DNA of 49,962 nucleotides, from contig NZ_JABBXB010000018.1 of the NCBI RefSeq assembly GCF_013387485.1, forward strand, positions 1-49,962, in the 5' to 3' direction. The notes under the pieces are model-generated. The model saw only the letters and a list, made by a program, of their open reading frames with translations, made no database searches and had not been told where the DNA came from. This DNA is from Stenotrophomonas sp. SAM-B (GTDB lineage Bacteria > Pseudomonadota > Gammaproteobacteria > Xanthomonadales > Xanthomonadaceae). A program made the position numbers and the translations under genes. Below are positions 8,092 to 15,868 of this stretch, in pieces (within the stretch, counting starts at the first letter, position 1; every line of letters starts with the position of its first letter).

Positions 8092-8991
8092 ATGAGTGCC
8101 CAGCACCCGCTGCCCGCCGTGGTCGCCTTCGCCCGCGTCGCGCACCATGCCAGCTTCACCCGGGCCGCCGATGAGCTGGGCGTGTCGCCCTCGGCGCTGT
8201 CGCAGACCGTGCGCGCGCTGGAAGCCCATCTCGGCGTGCGGCTGCTGCAGCGGACCACGCGCCGGGTCGGCCTGACCGAGCAGGGCGCGCGCTTCCTGGT
8301 ACAGGTGCGCGAGGGCCTGGCCCGGATCGACGCCGCCTTCGAGGACCTGGACCAGGTGCGCGATGTGCCCGCGGGCAAGCTGCGCATCAACGTGCCCCGG
8401 ATCGCCGCCGAACTGCTGGTGCTGCCGCACCTGCCGGGCTTCCTGGCGCGGTATCCACAAATCGAGGTGGAGCTGTTCGTGGAAACCGCGCTGAGCGACC
8501 TGGTCGCCGGTGGCTTCGACGCCGGGGTCCGGCTGGGCGAAAGCCTGGCCCGCGGCATGATCGCGGTACCGATCGGGCCGCTGGAGCGCCAGGTGGTCGT
8601 GGCCACGCCGGACTACCTGGCCCGGCACGGGATACCCGCCACCCCGGCCGAACTGGTCACGCACGAGTGCATCGTGCATCGGCTCAGCACCGGCCGGCGG
8701 ATGGCATGGGAGTTCACCCGCGACGGCCGCGATCTCGAGGTCGAGGTGGCCGGCCGGCTGGTGTTCAACGACGCCGGCCTGATCCGTGCCGCGGTGATCG
8801 GCGGCATGGGCCTGGCGCAGGGGTTCGAGGCGCTGTACGCCGGCGATGTGGCGGCCGGCCGCCTGCAGTGCGTGCTGCAGGACTGGCAGCAGCCGTTCGC
8901 CGGGTTCCATCTGTACTACCCGGCCCGCGAACAGATGGCGCCCAAGCTGCGGGTGTTCATCGACTACCTGCGCGACGCGATGCGGCGCTGA
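8092..8991 (+). CDS. LysR-family transcriptional regulator
   Basis: A 299-residue regulator. The N-terminal winged helix-turn-helix spans about residues 5-65 (FTRAADELGVSPSALSQTVRALEAHLGVRLLQRTTR), followed by the linker and a periplasmic-binding-like effector domain (about 90-295). The ATG at 8092 places the HTH at the usual distance; a GTG or earlier in-frame start at 8035 would overlap the reductase promoter region. The gene is divergent from the aldo/keto reductase with a shared gap of about 100 bases, the classic layout for a LysR regulator and its target. The inducer is unknown. Confidence 0.87.
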   Translation: MSAQHPLPAVVAFARVAHHASFTRAADELGVSPSALSQTVRALEAHLGVRLLQRTTRRVGLTEQGARFLVQVREGLARIDAAFEDLDQVRDVPAGKLRINVPRIAAELLVLPHLPGFLARYPQIEVELFVETALSDLVAGGFDAGVRLGESLARGMIAVPIGPLERQVVVATPDYLARHGIPATPAELVTHECIVHRLSTGRRMAWEFTRDGRDLEVEVAGRLVFNDAGLIRAAVIGGMGLAQGFEALYAGDVAAGRLQCVLQDWQQPFAGFHLYYPAREQMAPKLRVFIDYLRDAMRR

Positions 8992-9037
8992 CGAACGGCG
9001 CGCGCGCGGTGGCCGCATTTCCCGCGGCGGCGGGACC

Positions 9038-9664
9038 TCAGCCGCTGACGCCCAGCCGCACGCCGAACCCGACCAGGAACACGCCCGCCACGCGCCTCAG
9101 CCAAAGCCCGACCCGCGGGTGCTGGAGAATCCGACGGCGCAACAGATTGCCGACCCCGATCAGCACCGAGCAGTACGCCAGTCCCATGGCGAAGATGATC
9201 AGCGCCATGGTCGCAAACGTCACCACGCCCTGGTGACGGGCCGGATCGATGAACAGCGGCAGGAAGGCCATGTAGAAGATGATCGCCTTCGGGTTGAGCA
9301 GGTTGATCAGCACCGCCTGGCGGAAGTAGTGGCCGGGGGTGAGCCGGATACCGCCTTCCTCGCCCTGGGCGCGCGGCTGGCGCAGCAGGCCGATGCCGAT
9401 CCACACGAGGTAGGCCGCGCCCAGGTACTGCACGGCGTGGAACACCAGCGGGTTGGCCTTGAGCAGTGCGGCCACGCCGGCCACCGCCAGCCACATCAGG
9501 ATCTGGTCGCCCAGCAACAGGCCGAACAGCGCCGTATAGCCGCCGCGCACCCCACCGCGACCGGTGGCGGTAAGCAGGGTGAAGGTGCCCGGTCCTGGCA
9601 ACGCCAGGAACACCAGCACGGCAGCGACAAAGGTCCACAGATCCTGGATGCCCATCCACGGCAT
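9038..9664 (-). CDS. LysE/RhtB-family amino acid exporter
   Basis: A 208-residue inner-membrane protein of the LysE/RhtB family with about six hydrophobic helices. The N-terminal signature LALPGPGTFTLLTATGRGG (about 20-38) is diagnostic, as is NLLNPKAIIFYMAFLPLFI around 120-138. These proteins export amino acids or related metabolites by proton exchange. The open frame extends far upstream, but the hydrophobic N-terminus begins at MPWMGIQDLW, so the ATG at 9664 is used; there is no strong ribosome site. The gene lies downstream of the minus-strand LysR gene with a 59-base gap and could be cotranscribed with it. The substrate is not evident. Confidence 0.85.
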   Translation of the reverse strand: MPWMGIQDLWTFVAAVLVFLALPGPGTFTLLTATGRGGVRGGYTALFGLLLGDQILMWLAVAGVAALLKANPLVFHAVQYLGAAYLVWIGIGLLRQPRAQGEEGGIRLTPGHYFRQAVLINLLNPKAIIFYMAFLPLFIDPARHQGVVTFATMALIIFAMGLAYCSVLIGVGNLLRRRILQHPRVGLWLRRVAGVFLVGFGVRLGVSG

Positions 9665-9723
9665 GGCGGCGACTCGACAACGGGGAGGGGCATTGTCCGG
9701 CAGCCGCGCGCCGGGCGATAGCG

Positions 9724-10647
9724 TCAGCGCGCGCTGCTGGGCAATCCGGCGAGCAGTGGCTGCAGGCGGTGCGCGAACATCGCATGCAGCTGCCGGATCG
9801 CCGGGGAGAACTGCTTGCGGTGCGGGCACACCAGGTTCAACGGCAGACTGTCGCCCGCGCCGTCCAGCAGCACCTGCAGGCGCCCGGCCTGGACATCGGC
9901 GCAGACATCGAGCCACGACTTGAACACGATGCCTTGCCCGGCCACTGCCCAGCGGCGCACCACGTCGGCATCGTCGCAGACCATGTTGCCGCGCACCGGG
10001 ATCACCGTCCGCCGGCCATCGAGCTCGAAACTCCAGCGGTCATACGCGCGCCCGGCCAGCTGGTAGAGCAGGCAGTGGTGGTCCTTCAAGGCCTCCAGGC
10101 TGTTCGGCGCACCGTGCCGGGCCAGGTAGTCCGGCGAGGCGGCCAGCACCCGGCGATTGCCGGGCAGCAGCGGCAGGGCGACGTAGCTGGCGTTGTCGAA
10201 GCGGCCCAGGCGGAAGGCGATGTCGACCGGATCGCGGAAGACATCGGCGACCTGGTCGGACAACTGCAGGCGCAGCTGCAGCTTCGGGTGTGCGGCGCGG
10301 AACTCGGTCAGCCACGGCAGCAGCAGGTTGCGGCCCAGGTCCGACGGTGCGGCCACCTGCAGCGTGCCGCGCAGCTCGGCATCCTCGCCGCGCACCCGGG
10401 CTTCGCCCTCGCGCAGCGCGGCCAGCACCTCCTGCGCGTAGGGCAGGTACAGCGCGCCTTCGGCGGTCAGGCGCAGGCTGCGGGTGGAGCGCACGAACAG
10501 GCGCAGGTCCAGCTCCCGCTCCAGCCGCGCGACGGCCGCGGCCACCTGGCCCGGGAGCAGGTCGGCCTCGCGCGCTGCGTTTGAGAAACTGCCGAGCGCG
10601 GCGGTGCGGACGAACAGGGCGAGGCCGTCGAACCGGATCATCTTCAT
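9724..10647 (-). CDS. LysR-family transcriptional regulator
   Basis: A 307-residue regulator with an N-terminal winged HTH (about 5-65: FSNAAREADLLPGQVAAAVARLERELDLRLFVRSTRSLRLT) and an effector-binding domain of the CrgA/PA-type branch (about 90-295). The ATG at 10647 gives the usual MIRFDGLALFVRTAALGSFS start; the longer frame would run into the divergent gene. It is divergent from the quinone-reductase-like gene at 10739, with 91 bases between, and is its likely regulator, possibly of the nfsB gene that follows too. LysE could be in the same transcript. Confidence 0.87.
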   Translation of the reverse strand: MKMIRFDGLALFVRTAALGSFSNAAREADLLPGQVAAAVARLERELDLRLFVRSTRSLRLTAEGALYLPYAQEVLAALREGEARVRGEDAELRGTLQVAAPSDLGRNLLLPWLTEFRAAHPKLQLRLQLSDQVADVFRDPVDIAFRLGRFDNASYVALPLLPGNRRVLAASPDYLARHGAPNSLEALKDHHCLLYQLAGRAYDRWSFELDGRRTVIPVRGNMVCDDADVVRRWAVAGQGIVFKSWLDVCADVQAGRLQVLLDGAGDSLPLNLVCPHRKQFSPAIRQLHAMFAHRLQPLLAGLPSSAR

Positions 10648-10738
10648 TCCTGCAGTGAAAGTGCTGCCCGATTTTGCGCCTTTCTCCGCCCGGCCGTGAA
10701 GCGCACCCTGTCCGTCTTCCCCAACGGATCTCCCCACG

Positions 10739-11746
10739 ATGAAAGCCGTCGCCTATACCCAGCATGGCCTGCCGATCAGCGATCCCGCCGCACTGGTGGA
10801 CATCACCCTGCCGATCCCCACCCCCGGCCCGCGCGACCTGCGGGTCGAGGTCCGCGCGATCTCGGTGAACCCGGTCGACACCAAGGTCCGCAACGGCGTG
10901 GCGGTGACCGAGCCGCGCGTGCTGGGCTTCGACGCGGTCGGCATCGTGGATGCCGTGGGCGACGAAGTGACGCTGTTCCAGCCCGGCGACGCGGTCTTCT
11001 ACGCCGGTGCGATCGGCCGCGCCGGCAGCAACGCCGAGTACCAGCTGGTGGACGAGCGCATCGTCGGCCACGCGCCGGCCAGCCTGGATGACGCCGCCGC
11101 GGCCGCGCTGCCGCTGACCGCGATCACCGCCTGGGAGCTGCTGTTCGACCGCCTGCGCATCCCCGAGAACGGCGGTGAAGGCCAGACCCTGCTGGTGATC
11201 GGCGCGGCCGGTGGCGTCGGCTCGATCCTGGTCCAGCTGGCCCGCCAGCTGACCCGCCTGACCGTGATCGGCACCGCCTCGCGCCCGGATACCCAGGACT
11301 GGGTCTACGCGCTGGGCGCGCACCACGTGATCGACCACACCCAGCCGCTGAGCGAAGGCCTGCAGCGCCTGGGCATCGCCGAGGTCAGCCACGTCGCCAG
11401 CCTGACCCATACCGACCAGCACTACGACCAGATCGTCAGCGTGCTCGCCCCGCAGGGCCAGCTGGCGCTGATCGACGACCCCGGCCAGCTCGATGTGATG
11501 GCGCTCAAGCGCAAGAGCCTGTCGCTGCACTGGGAATCGATGTTCACCCGCTCCAGCTTCAACACCCCCGACATGCAGCACCAGCACGACCTGCTTGAAC
11601 GCGTGGCAGCGCTGATCGATGCCGGCGTCCTGCGCACCACGCTGGGCGAGCACTACGGCCGGATCAACGCCGCCAACCTGCGCCAGGCGCACGCCCTGAT
11701 CGAGAGCCACCGCGCACGCGGCAAGCTCGTCCTCGAAGGGTTCTGA
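10739..11746 (+). CDS. Zinc-type alcohol dehydrogenase-like / NADPH:quinone reductase family protein
   Basis: A 335-residue medium-chain dehydrogenase/reductase. The N-terminal GroES-like domain contains RAISVNPVDTKVRNG (about 39-53), as in quinone reductases that lack the structural zinc; the cysteine ligands of zinc alcohol dehydrogenases are absent. The Rossmann fold motif VIGAAGGVGSILVQLA lies at about 152-167. It belongs to the adh_fam_1 (YogA-like) type. It is expected to reduce quinones or activated double bonds with NADPH. The nitroreductase gene begins 14 bases after its stop, so the two probably form an operon controlled by the divergent LysR gene. Electrophile or quinone detoxification is a reasonable inference. 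Confidence 0.85.
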   Translation: MKAVAYTQHGLPISDPAALVDITLPIPTPGPRDLRVEVRAISVNPVDTKVRNGVAVTEPRVLGFDAVGIVDAVGDEVTLFQPGDAVFYAGAIGRAGSNAEYQLVDERIVGHAPASLDDAAAAALPLTAITAWELLFDRLRIPENGGEGQTLLVIGAAGGVGSILVQLARQLTRLTVIGTASRPDTQDWVYALGAHHVIDHTQPLSEGLQRLGIAEVSHVASLTHTDQHYDQIVSVLAPQGQLALIDDPGQLDVMALKRKSLSLHWESMFTRSSFNTPDMQHQHDLLERVAALIDAGVLRTTLGEHYGRINAANLRQAHALIESHRARGKLVLEGF

Positions 11747-11760
11747 CCCTCACCGCCCCC

Positions 11761-12429
11761 ATGGACTACCCGCACATGACCCTCGCTCCAGTGGCCCGTC
11801 GCCGCCACACCACCAAGGCCTACGATCCGACCCGCAAGCTGCCGCCGGCGGTACTGCACGACCTGCTCGACGTGCTGCACCACGCGCCGTCCTCGGTGAA
11901 CGCGCAGCCTTGGCATTTCCTGGTTGCCGGCAGTGACGAGGCGCGCGCCCGCATCGCGCGCGCGACCCAGCCCAACCAGCCCTACAACACGGCCAAGATC
12001 ACCGATGCCTCGCACGTGATCGTGTTCGCCACCCGCACCGGCATCGATGATGCCTACCTGGCGCAGGTGATCGAGCAGGAAACCGCGGATGGCCGTTATC
12101 CCACGCCGGAAGCACGCGAAGGCCAGCGCGGCGCACTGCACCACTACGTGGACCTGCATCGCCACACGCTGGGCGACGTGCAGCACTGGATGCAGAAGCA
12201 GACCTACCTGGCACTCGGCACGCTGTTGCTGGCCGCCGGCGTGCACGGCATCGACGCCACCCCGATGGAAGGCTTCGACGCGGCGGTGCTGGATGCCGAG
12301 CTGGGCCTGCGCGAGCGTGGCCTGACCAGCGTGGTGCTGGTGGCGCTGGGCTATGGCAGCGAGGCCAACTTCAATGCCGACCTGCCCAAGTCGCGGCTGC
12401 CCAAGGACCAGGTGTTCACCCACCTCTGA
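11761..12429 (+). CDS. nfsB: Oxygen-insensitive NAD(P)H nitroreductase
   Basis: A 222-residue FMN-dependent reductase of the NfsB/Frase I type (217 residues in E. coli). Visible features: RRHTTKAYDPTRKLP near the N-terminus (FMN phosphate binding), LHHAPSSVNAQPWHFLVAG (about 39-57), and GIDATPMEGFD around 162-172, all conserved in NfsB. It should reduce nitroaromatics and quinones by two-electron steps. The start is either ATG 11761 or ATG 11776; neither has a clear ribosome site, so translation may depend on coupling to the preceding gene, whose stop is 14 bases upstream. It overlaps nothing and ends five bases from the convergent GST gene. Confidence 0.88.
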   Translation: MDYPHMTLAPVARRRHTTKAYDPTRKLPPAVLHDLLDVLHHAPSSVNAQPWHFLVAGSDEARARIARATQPNQPYNTAKITDASHVIVFATRTGIDDAYLAQVIEQETADGRYPTPEAREGQRGALHHYVDLHRHTLGDVQHWMQKQTYLALGTLLLAAGVHGIDATPMEGFDAAVLDAELGLRERGLTSVVLVALGYGSEANFNADLPKSRLPKDQVFTHL

Positions 12430-12433
12430 GAGG

Positions 12434-13057
12434 TCAGGGCACGCCGTTGTCCACGTGCAGGGCGAACCCCGCACGTGGTCGCAGGCGCTCGAACCACGCG
12501 TCCACGGCCGGAAAGGTCGGCTTGTCGCCGGGAGTCAGGCGCCACCGCTGGGTCGACAGGCCCAGCACGACGTCGGCCAGGCTGAACTCGGTGCCCGCAA
12601 CGTAGGCGCCGGTCTGCACCAGCTGCCGGTCCAGCATCCCCATCAAGCGATTCCACTGCCCCAGGCTGGCGGCCACCGCCGTCGGGTCGGCGTAGTCCGG
12701 ATGTCGGCGTACCATGGCCATGAATGCATAGCGCCACGCGGTATTGAGATCGGTCGCCTGCCAGTCCATCCATTGCTCCACCCTGGCGCGGGCCTGCGGT
12801 GCCTGCGGCAACAGGTCGTCTCGACCCTCGCGGGCGGCCAGATAGCGGCAGATGCTGTTGGATTCCCACAGCACGAAGCCGCCATCACGCAGCACGGGAA
12901 CCTGCCCGTTGGGGTTGAGGGCAGCCAGTGCCGCTGCGGCGCCTGCTGGATCGGTGCCGTCGCCGCCCGGTTGCTGATGGTCCAGGCGCAGTTCCGCGCA
13001 CAGCCACAGCACTTTGCGAACGTTGATGGAGGTGGACTTTCCAAGGATTTCCAGCAT
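12434..13057 (-). CDS. Glutathione S-transferase family protein
   Basis: A 207-residue cytosolic protein with a thioredoxin-like N-terminal domain (1-80) and an all-helical C-terminal domain. The N-terminal LGKSTSINVRKVLWLCAEL carries the conserved Ser that may contact glutathione; NPNGQVPVLRDGGFVLWESNSICRYLA holds the cis-Pro after VPV and the glutathione-binding ES pair. The start at 13057 gives the usual MLEILGK opening; an ATG at 13078 would add seven residues. The gene is divergent from rmuC with only about 30-50 bases between start codons, so their promoters overlap. Substrate unknown. Confidence 0.85.
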   Translation of the reverse strand: MLEILGKSTSINVRKVLWLCAELRLDHQQPGGDGTDPAGAAAALAALNPNGQVPVLRDGGFVLWESNSICRYLAAREGRDDLLPQAPQARARVEQWMDWQATDLNTAWRYAFMAMVRRHPDYADPTAVAASLGQWNRLMGMLDRQLVQTGAYVAGTEFSLADVVLGLSTQRWRLTPGDKPTFPAVDAWFERLRPRAGFALHVDNGVP

Positions 13058-13094
13058 TGCTCGATCCGGCGCAGCCATTGAGACGCCAGCATCC

Positions 13095-13100
13095 TACACT
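13095..13100 (+). promoter_or_regulatory. -10 element TACACT, probable leaderless start for rmuC
   Basis: TACACT is followed by six bases and then the ATG of rmuC at 13107, leaving no room for a ribosome site. Any -35 box would lie within or beside the start of the divergent GST gene. Confidence 0.5.
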
Positions 13101-13106
13101 TGCCGC

Positions 13107-14690
13107 ATGCAAACCGAATTCTTCCTCCTCGGCGGCCTGGTGTGTGCCGTCCTCGTGCTGCAGCTGCTCGCGCTGCTGCGGCGTTCCGGCCATGGCGACC
13201 TCGAACAGACCCTGCGCGAGGAAGCGCGGGTCGGCCGCAGCGAACTGCGCGAGCAGCTCGAAGGCCTGGGCCGCCAGCAGGACGCGCGGCTGGAGAGCTT
13301 CGCGCGCGCGCTGACCGATCTGTCCACCCGCACCGACCAGCGCCTGGACCTGCTGCGCGATGCGCTCGGCGAAGACGCGCGCAAGGCCCGCGAGGAAAGC
13401 ACGCTCAGCCAGCAGCGCACCGGCGACCTGCTGGCGCTGCGCATGCAGGAAGTGCGCGCGCAGCTGGAAGCGTTCGGGCAACAGCAGCAGGCACGCATCG
13501 AAGCGTTCGGCCAGCAGCTGGTGGAACTGACCACGCGCACCGACAGCCACATGGCCGCGCTGCGCCAGGCCCTGGCCGAAGATGCGCGCCTGGGCCGCGA
13601 GGAAACCGGGCAGTCGCAGCAGCGCTTGGCCGAATCGCTGGGCCTGCGCCTGCAGGAGATGACCCAGCGCAACGAACAGCGTATCGGCGAGATGCGGGCC
13701 ACGCTCGAGCAGCAGCTCAAGAGCCTGCAGAGCGACAACGCCGAGAAGCTCGACCAGATGCGCGTGACCGTCGACGAGAAGCTGCAGACCACGCTGGAAA
13801 CCCGCCTGGGCGCCTCCTTCCAGCTGGTCTCCGAGCGGCTGGAGCAGGTCCAGCGTGGCCTCGGTGAAATGCAGCAGCTGGCCACCGGCGTGGGCGACCT
13901 CAAGCGCGTGCTGACCAACGTCAAGAACCGCGGCAGCTGGGGCGAAGTGCAGCTGGACAACATCCTCGAGCAGACGCTCACCCAGGAGCAGTACGCGCGC
14001 GGCGTCAAAGTGCGCCCGGACAGCAACGAGATCGTCGACATCGCCGTGCGCCTGCCGGGCCGCGGCCATGAAGACACCCCGGTGTGGCTGCCGATCGATT
14101 CCAAGTTCCCGCGCGAGGATTACGAGCGCCTGCTCGATGCGCAGGAACAGGGGGATGTCGAGGGCGTACGCCTGCAGGGCGCCCAGCTGGAACGCGCGAT
14201 CCGCATCCAGGCCAAGTCGATCTGCGACAAGTACATCGCGCCGCCGCACACCACCGATTTCGCGGTGATGTTCCTGCCCACCGAAAGCCTGTACGCCGAA
14301 GTGATCCGCCGCCCCGGCCTGATCGACCTGCTGCAGCGCGACCATCGCGTCGTGGTGGCGGGCCCGACCACCGTCACCGCGCTGCTCAACAGCCTGCAGA
14401 TGGGCTTCCGCACGCTGGCCATCGAACAGCGCTCCAGCGAAGTGTGGGGCCTGCTCGGCGCGGTCAAGAGTGAGTTCGGCAAGTTCGCCGGCATCCTGGA
14501 AAAGGCCGAGAAGCAGATCACCACGGTGGGTCGCAGCCTCGGCGAAGCCAGCCGCAAGACGCGCACCATCGAACGCCGCCTGCGCAGCGTGGAAACGCTG
14601 GGCGGTGAACAGACCCAGGACCTGCTCGGCGACATGAGCGGCGAGGACGAGGATATGGCCGGCGACGAGGCCAGCACCGTGCAGGACTAA
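13107..14690 (+). CDS. rmuC: DNA recombination protein RmuC
   Basis: A 527-residue protein. One N-terminal membrane helix (about 4-22) is followed by a long coiled coil (about 25-240, rich in Glu, Gln, Arg and Leu with repeating EDAR and QQR units) and the conserved RmuC domain (about 260-500), which has a PD-(D/E)XK-like fold in this family. Motifs include NRGSWGEVQLDNILEQTLT and WLPIDSKFPREDYERLL, in which the Asp and Lys match the nuclease-like core. RmuC limits inversions at short inverted repeats in E. coli; its biochemical role is unclear. The coiled coil contains near-duplicate blocks around residues 60-100 and 140-180. It ends with an acidic tail. The lipoprotein gene follows after 85 bases. 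Confidence 0.9.
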   Translation: MQTEFFLLGGLVCAVLVLQLLALLRRSGHGDLEQTLREEARVGRSELREQLEGLGRQQDARLESFARALTDLSTRTDQRLDLLRDALGEDARKAREESTLSQQRTGDLLALRMQEVRAQLEAFGQQQQARIEAFGQQLVELTTRTDSHMAALRQALAEDARLGREETGQSQQRLAESLGLRLQEMTQRNEQRIGEMRATLEQQLKSLQSDNAEKLDQMRVTVDEKLQTTLETRLGASFQLVSERLEQVQRGLGEMQQLATGVGDLKRVLTNVKNRGSWGEVQLDNILEQTLTQEQYARGVKVRPDSNEIVDIAVRLPGRGHEDTPVWLPIDSKFPREDYERLLDAQEQGDVEGVRLQGAQLERAIRIQAKSICDKYIAPPHTTDFAVMFLPTESLYAEVIRRPGLIDLLQRDHRVVVAGPTTVTALLNSLQMGFRTLAIEQRSSEVWGLLGAVKSEFGKFAGILEKAEKQITTVGRSLGEASRKTRTIERRLRSVETLGGEQTQDLLGDMSGEDEDMAGDEASTVQD

Positions 14691-14707
14691 GCGGCGACGC
14701 GACGCAT

Positions 14708-14725
14708 GCATGCGATCGCGCATGC
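14708..14725 (+). terminator. Short hairpin after rmuC
   Basis: GCATGCG and CGCATGC pair around the loop ATCG, 17 bases past the rmuC stop. There is no T-run, so this is at best a weak or Rho-assisted terminator. Confidence 0.3.
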
Positions 14726-14775
14726 TGCGTGGCACGTCCTTTCCCTGCCGTCTTCCACCTTTCAAGGAACCGCCC

Positions 14776-15132
14776 ATGCGTCTGACCCTGATGCTGTCCC
14801 TCCTGCTCGCCCTGGCCGGGTGCAGCAGCACGCCCTCCACCGACACCACGGCGGCGACACCCGCCACGCCGAGCGCCGCTGAATGCACCGCCGCCGGTGG
14901 CAGCCTGCAGCCGCTGGGCCGCCTGCAGCGCGTGCAGTGCGTGGTGCCCTACGCCGATGCCGGCAAGGTCTGCAGCGCCAAGGCCGACTGCAGTGGCCAG
15001 TGCCTGGCCACCAGCGATGTCGCGCCGGGAACGGCCGCGCGTGGCGTCTGCCAGCGCGATGTCAGCCAGAACTTCGGCTGCCGCCAGCGCATCGATGGCG
15101 GCGTGGCGCTCGGCACGATCTGCGTCGACTGA
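14776..15132 (+). CDS. Small cysteine-rich lipoprotein, unknown function
   Basis: A 118-residue protein. Residues 1-16 are a lipoprotein signal with lipobox LAGC, so the mature protein is acylated on Cys16. Serine follows at +2, favouring the outer membrane. A Thr/Ala/Pro-rich linker (about 18-34) precedes a domain with eight cysteines (in ECT, VQCV, VCS, DCS, QCL, VCQ, GCR and ICV), enough for four disulfides. I do not recognise the domain. AAGGAA lies six bases before the ATG. It sits between rmuC and a glutathione peroxidase gene, 56 bases from the latter, and the pair could share transcripts although the peroxidase appears to have its own promoter. Confidence 0.8.
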   Translation: MRLTLMLSLLLALAGCSSTPSTDTTAATPATPSAAECTAAGGSLQPLGRLQRVQCVVPYADAGKVCSAKADCSGQCLATSDVAPGTAARGVCQRDVSQNFGCRQRIDGGVALGTICVD

Positions 15133-15149
15133 TCTCCCCACGGCACGGC

Positions 15150-15155
15150 TATGCT
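15150..15155 (+). promoter_or_regulatory. -10 element TATGCT for the glutathione peroxidase gene
   Basis: TATGCT, preceded by GC, lies 33 bases before the GTG start at 15189. The resulting leader of about 27 bases contains AAGGA at the right distance. It resembles TATGGT at 3560 and TATGAT at 46438. Confidence 0.4.
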
Positions 15156-15188
15156 GTGCCTCCCCCGATGCAACGCAAGGAATCTGCA

Positions 15189-15749
15189 GTGAGCCAGACC
15201 GTCTACGACATCCCCGTTACCACCATCGAAGGCCAGCCGACCTCGCTTGCCGACTACCGCGGCAAGGTGCTGCTGGTCGTCAACGTCGCCTCCAAGTGCG
15301 GCCTGACCCCGCAGTACGAAGGCCTGCAGGCGCTGTACGCCGACAAGCAGGCGGCCGGCCTGGAAGTGCTGGGTTTCCCGGCCAACAACTTCCTGGCGCA
15401 GGAGCCGGGCAGCGAAGCGGACATCCAGCAGTTCTGCCAGCTGGAATACAACGTCAGCTTCCCGATGTTCGCCAAGATCAGCGTCGCCGGTGACGACACC
15501 CATCCGCTGTACCAGCAGCTGACCGCCGCGCAGCCGACTGCCACCGGCGAAGGCCCGATGCGCGAGAAGCTGCAGGGCGCCGTGGCCAAGTACCCGGAGC
15601 TGGTGGTCAACGCTGCCCCGGGCGTGCTGTGGAACTTCGAGAAGTTCCTGATCGGCCGCGACGGAAAGGTCATCGCGCGCTTCGCCCCGGACGTGCCGGC
15701 CGATGACGCGCGCCTGGTCGCGGCGATCGACGCCGCGCTGGCGGCCTGA
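15189..15749 (+). CDS. Glutathione peroxidase family protein (BtuE-like thiol peroxidase)
   Basis: A 186-residue peroxidase of the Cys-GPx type. The peroxidatic Cys37 is in VASKCGLTPQYEGL; the tetrad partners Gln71 (FLAQEPG), Trp (LWNFEKFLI, about 147) and Asn are in place. Cys83 (IQQFCQLEYNVSFPMF) matches the resolving Cys region of BtuE, which suggests a thioredoxin-dependent mechanism. There is no signal peptide, so it should be cytosolic and reduce hydroperoxides. The GTG at 15189 is used because AAGGA stands seven bases upstream; an in-frame ATG at 15168 has no ribosome site. A strong terminator follows 18 bases after the stop. Confidence 0.88.
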   Translation: MSQTVYDIPVTTIEGQPTSLADYRGKVLLVVNVASKCGLTPQYEGLQALYADKQAAGLEVLGFPANNFLAQEPGSEADIQQFCQLEYNVSFPMFAKISVAGDDTHPLYQQLTAAQPTATGEGPMREKLQGAVAKYPELVVNAAPGVLWNFEKFLIGRDGKVIARFAPDVPADDARLVAAIDAALAA

Positions 15750-15766
15750 TCGGCTGACCCGGAAAC

Positions 15767-15798
15767 AGAAAAAGCCCCGCTTCGGCGGGGCTTTTTCT
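15767..15798. terminator. Bidirectional intrinsic terminator between gpx and mlaA
   Basis: AGAAAAAGCCCCGC, loop TTCG, GCGGGGCTTTTTCT: a perfect 14-base-pair stem with a run of A on the left and T on the right. It works for the plus-strand peroxidase gene and, mirrored, for the minus-strand mla operon that converges on it. Confidence 0.92.
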
Positions 15799-15806
15799 TT
15801 GCTCGC

Positions 15807-15832
15807 ACCACGGCCAACGGTCGTGGTTTACC
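15807..15832 (-). repeat. Degenerate SMAG-type element
   Basis: ACCACGGCCAACGGTCGTGG forms the SMAG-like palindrome in minus orientation, but its head reads GTAAA instead of GTAG. It is paired head to head with the intact copy just to its right. Confidence 0.6.
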
Positions 15833-15838
15833 GCCTCG

Positions 15839-15863
15839 GTAGGTACCGACCGTTGGTCGGTAC
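15839..15863 (+). repeat. SMAG-type REP element
   Basis: GTAGGTACCGACCGTTGGTC continuing to GGTAC. It ends five bases before the mlaA stop codon (minus strand), so it lies in the 3' untranslated part of the mla transcript. Confidence 0.8.
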
Positions 15864-15868
15864 TCCGA

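Noticed and set aside
13224..13640. Repetitive-looking DNA in the 5' half of rmuC
   Set aside because: The near-repeats follow the heptad pattern of the coiled coil in the protein and are not a DNA repeat element.
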